Shown here piece after piece: positions 18,742 to 21,533 of a stretch of 21,533 bases of DNA. Location: the NCBI RefSeq assembly GCF_000151315.2, contig NW_011887294.1:758989-780521 (forward strand), written 5' to 3'. The notes beneath the pieces were generated by a model. The model was not told the DNA's origin. It did not search any database and saw nothing but the letters and a program-made list of their open reading frames with translations. Position numbers and translations under genes: made by a program. This DNA comes from Capsaspora owczarzaki ATCC 30864 (Eukaryota; Opisthokonta; Filasterea). Within the stretch, counting starts at the first letter, position 1. Every line of letters begins with the position of its first letter.

Positions 18742-21533
18742 CTACCGGCGGGAGGTTGACAAAAACGCTTGCATCTCGTCCAGGACTTCGTCGTCGTTAA
18801 TGTCCGGGATGACAAGCGACTGCGAGCCACCAGTGCTCTGGTCGTGTTGCTGCAGCGCAAGAACCGAGCGGCGAAGCTTGTCAAAGTTTTTGGTGGTGTC
18901 GGCGTGCATCATGCCGAGGCAGCGCGAGTAAATCAAAAACCCGCAGAAGAGGTGCTGCGTGGAGAGGAAGAGCGCAGCGTGTGCCTTGTCCTGCTTCTTT
19001 TGCGATTGGAGGACGGTGGCGGTTCGGTACAGCTGCAGACCAATGTTTTTGAGGAGCTTGCCAGTTTCAAAGTGCTTGGGGCCAAACTCGCGGATGGACA
19101 GCTTGAGCGCTGCACGGCCAAGTCGCTCGGCCTTGGCGAGCTCGTCCACGTTCATGGCACGCTTGGCAGCCTTGCTCGCCACGTCGGCAAGTGCACCAAG
19201 CGTGATGGTGACACCGCGCCAGTGGCGCATTGCCGTCCACAGCTCGAGCGCCTTGCTCAGCCAGTGCCGCGCCTCAACGAGCATGTGCATCATGCGGTAC
19301 AGCCAGCCAATGCGGTGCACGCAGCGGACCTCGAGCGTTTGAATGGCCTGGAGCTGCTCGCGGGAGGCCATCACAACAGCAGCATACCCGGGAATCTCGA
19401 GGAAGGAGGCGCCAAATCGGGTTTTCGGCAGCGACGGCATTTCTTGCAACGAGAGCATGGGTGCGTCGAGCGGCGCGCTCTGGGTAATGCCAATGGACGA
19501 GGCAGGGCCGACATAGCCGGTCTGGCGCTCGGTGGCCTTGTGGAATGGCTGCGATGCGACAGGAGTGGGCTCTGGCGGCTGAAGCTGCTCGGAAGGGCGC
19601 AAGAAGTCGTCGTCATCAAAGGAAAAGTCGTGCAGTCCAGGGACTGTGGACGGCGTCGGCGCCTCGCCAGGAAGGGTCACGGTGGACAAGAGATTGGCAA
19701 CATGCACAAGCGCAGCTCGGCAATCGCTCATCGCTTGCTCAATGTGGCCTGACTTCCACCACGCCTCTGCGCGCACCAGCATCAAGTCGCAAGTAATGAT
19801 GCGCTCATCCAGAGTGAGGTTTGTTTGGTGGCGCAACGCGTGGGACAGGGCCGAATCTGTGGTTCGCAAAATGCCTTGAAAGTCGCCCGCCTTCCACAAC
19901 GGTCGTGTCTTTTCCAGCGATGCTGGAAGTGTGACAAACTCGTACTTGTTTGCTTCGATCAAGATGCTCGCCAATGGACTGGTGGAAGGCACAAAATGCA
20001 AGGAAGTGAGACCGCGACGGGTAGGTGGGTCGGGGGTTTTTTTCGTTTTTTTTTTTTTTTGTTTTCGGTTGCGTGCCTCAAGTGTCACCTCTCCCACAGT
20101 TTGCAGACTTACTCGTCGAGATGCAAATCGTCAATGGCGCCATCTGTGGCAAACTCGGCGGCCATTTCCGTGACGGCAGTCAAATCTGCTCGTGCAAAAA
20201 AGTTGATGCTGCTCGAGAAAGCAACAGTCAGTGAAGTTAGCATGCGTTTGGTTCGTGATGATCGCAAACAGTACAGGGAAAATGTCCACAAGTGAAACTC
20301 ACAACTCCTCGTCAAATGAATAAGGTCCGAATTGCCTACCACGACCAAGCATGACACAATGGGGAGCAAAGTTACAGGGGTTAGATACCCACGCATTCCT
20401 ATGGCAACGCAAGCTGTGACCCCAAAACCGTCTTACATGAAAAACTCGAGAACAGTCTGCAGGGTCTCGCTGTTCGTGCGACATAGAAAAGTTCGAAGAC
20501 CACGAAGCTGTGCAACAACGTCGTCGTCAATCATGAGCTTTTGGTGCGTCTCGCGGCGGTGCTTCTCCGCCCGTCGATTGCGCTCACGCCGCCGACTGTC
20601 GTCGGTAGAAACTTCTGGTGGTGGCGACGGGTCGTCTTGCGAATCTGCGGCAGCACGTGCAGCGGCGGCACCCAATCGGTTTGTTGCTCCAAAGCCGCCG
20701 CGAGGAGCCGCAGCCGAACCTGCTGCTGCGGCTGCTGCAGCGGTGGATTTTCGACCACCGCGATTGCTGCTACTAGTGGGCGGCGCCGCTGTTGCTGGGT
20801 GCGCTGCTCGTGGCTGCGGCGGCGCCGGCACGCTTGTGGACTGAGACAAACTCTGGCGCGACATGTTGTCGTTCCGGCGAAAATCTTTGGTATCACTTGT
20901 GGCGTCGTTGAAGGAGGCGAGCGTGTTTGGTGTCATTGCATTGTAGACGGACTCGAGCGACGGGCTGGCTGCGGCCAGGCCCATCGAATCTGGCGGCATG
21001 TACGACGGCGATCCGGCGTGGTGTTCTGCGACAGAGCTGAGCAGCGCGAGCGGATAGCCAAACGGGGTTTTGTTGGCGGGGATTGGCGCCGGGGTGGAGG
21101 GGCCGGACGTCGGTGCAGACGATTCGTAGTGTCCCATTGCACCACTTCCGCGTCGACTGGCAGCGGCGGCACCTGCGAAACCGCCCGAAAAGACGGGCGG
21201 GCTCATCGCGGTCGCCGAAGCCGACGGGCTGTGGGCTGCGTAGTAGGGGTAGCCAGCCATCATCCCCGGCGACATGAATGGAGGCACGCCTGGCATCATG
21301 GGCGGCATGTTGTTGAGCATCATGGCAGCAGCCATCGGCATTGGCGGTGCAGGCGGTGTTGGCGCGGGCATGTGCATGTGCATTGGCGGCATGGCAGGAG
21401 GAGCGCCCCTTCGCGCCTGGTGGATTGCGTGCAACAGCATTTGCTCGCCCATGGCTGCGTTGGTGGCCGCGGCTTCGGGCGACGGTGCGTACGAGGCGAC
21501 TCCGAACGTAGTGGCGGGGTCGTCGTTGCTCAT
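18742..21533 (-). CDS. TPR-like repeat protein with low-complexity N-terminus and basic helix, 820 aa, 4 exons
   Basis: Minus-strand exons are 21533-20437, 20335-20303, 20208-20113 and 19978-18742. Introns are 101, 94 and 134 nt, all GT-AG and in phase, and exon 2 is only 33 nt. The ATG is the last codon of the window, so no promoter is visible and an upstream exon cannot be excluded. Residues 1-300 are Met/Pro/Ala-rich (for example PPMHMHMPAPTPP) with a run of eight Ala near 265. Residues 314-327 are very basic, RRRERNRRAEKHRR, followed by a predicted helix and LQTVLEFFMQFGPYSFDEEF. About residues 425-505 and 620-790 contain helical pairs typical of tetratricopeptide repeats. Examples are RPLWKAGDFQGIL, RAEAWWKSGHIEQAMSDCRA and FGPKHFETGKLLKNIGLQLY, the last like the kinesin light chain or NPHP3 type of TPR. 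I do not recognise the full protein. TPRs imply a protein-binding scaffold; a nuclear role rests only on the basic stretch. Confidence 0.85.

Noticed and set aside
18769-19752. Plus-strand frame of 327 codons opposite the TPR-like gene
   Set aside because: It is antisense to a well-supported spliced gene and has no recognisable features. High G/C at third positions commonly opens antisense frames.
1-21533. tRNA, rRNA, snRNA, CRISPR arrays, transposons and virus-like elements
   Set aside because: I scanned by eye for B-box-like GTTCGA contexts, spaced repeats, terminal repeats and transposase or reverse-transcriptase motifs and found none convincing. This is not a substitute for a covariance-model or repeat-library search.

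Overview
The window looks like a gene-dense stretch of a nuclear genome from a unicellular eukaryote. Genes carry many short GT-AG introns (68-220 nt), often with a CTGAC-like branch site. The conserved genes resemble their animal and fungal counterparts, coding sequence is rich in G/C at third positions, and two proteins carry very long polyglutamine tracts. A filasterean or other unicellular holozoan such as Capsaspora is my best guess. This is inference from gene style only, not a sequence match.

Layout. (1) 87-2216 (+): eleven exons of the TFIIH p52 subunit gene (GTF2H4/Tfb2), with the 5' end outside the window. (2) 2217-6205: a long non-coding gap with homopolymer runs and one doubtful short reading frame just after GTF2H4. 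(3) 6206-10016 (+): a probable leader with one intron, then a 990-residue Q-rich protein whose C-terminal part has a C-x2-C-x52-C-x2-C cluster resembling a ZAD/treble-clef zinc module. (4) 10017-14381: a 4.4 kb gap holding a probable G-quadruplex tract, a 716-nt stretch without any ATG on the + strand, a perfect GTAAGT donor and a T-rich, homopolymer-laden probable leader intron. (5) 14382-16898 (+): a single-exon, 838-residue Q-rich protein ending in a small Cys cluster. (6) 17252-18322 (-): three-exon uracil phosphoribosyltransferase, convergent with the previous gene. (7) 18742-21533 (-): four-exon, 820-residue protein with a low-complexity N-terminus, a short very basic helix and a TPR-like C-terminal half. 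Its ATG is the last codon of the window.

How they fit together. GTF2H4 serves transcription initiation and nucleotide excision repair, and UPRT serves pyrimidine salvage. The two Q-rich proteins look like nuclear regulators because of prion-like tracts, basic stretches and probable zinc sites. They are the only genes here with multi-kilobase upstream regions; the other intergenic gaps are about 350-420 nt. No functional link among the five genes is visible. I saw no tRNA, rRNA, CRISPR array or transposable element, and no virus-like element.
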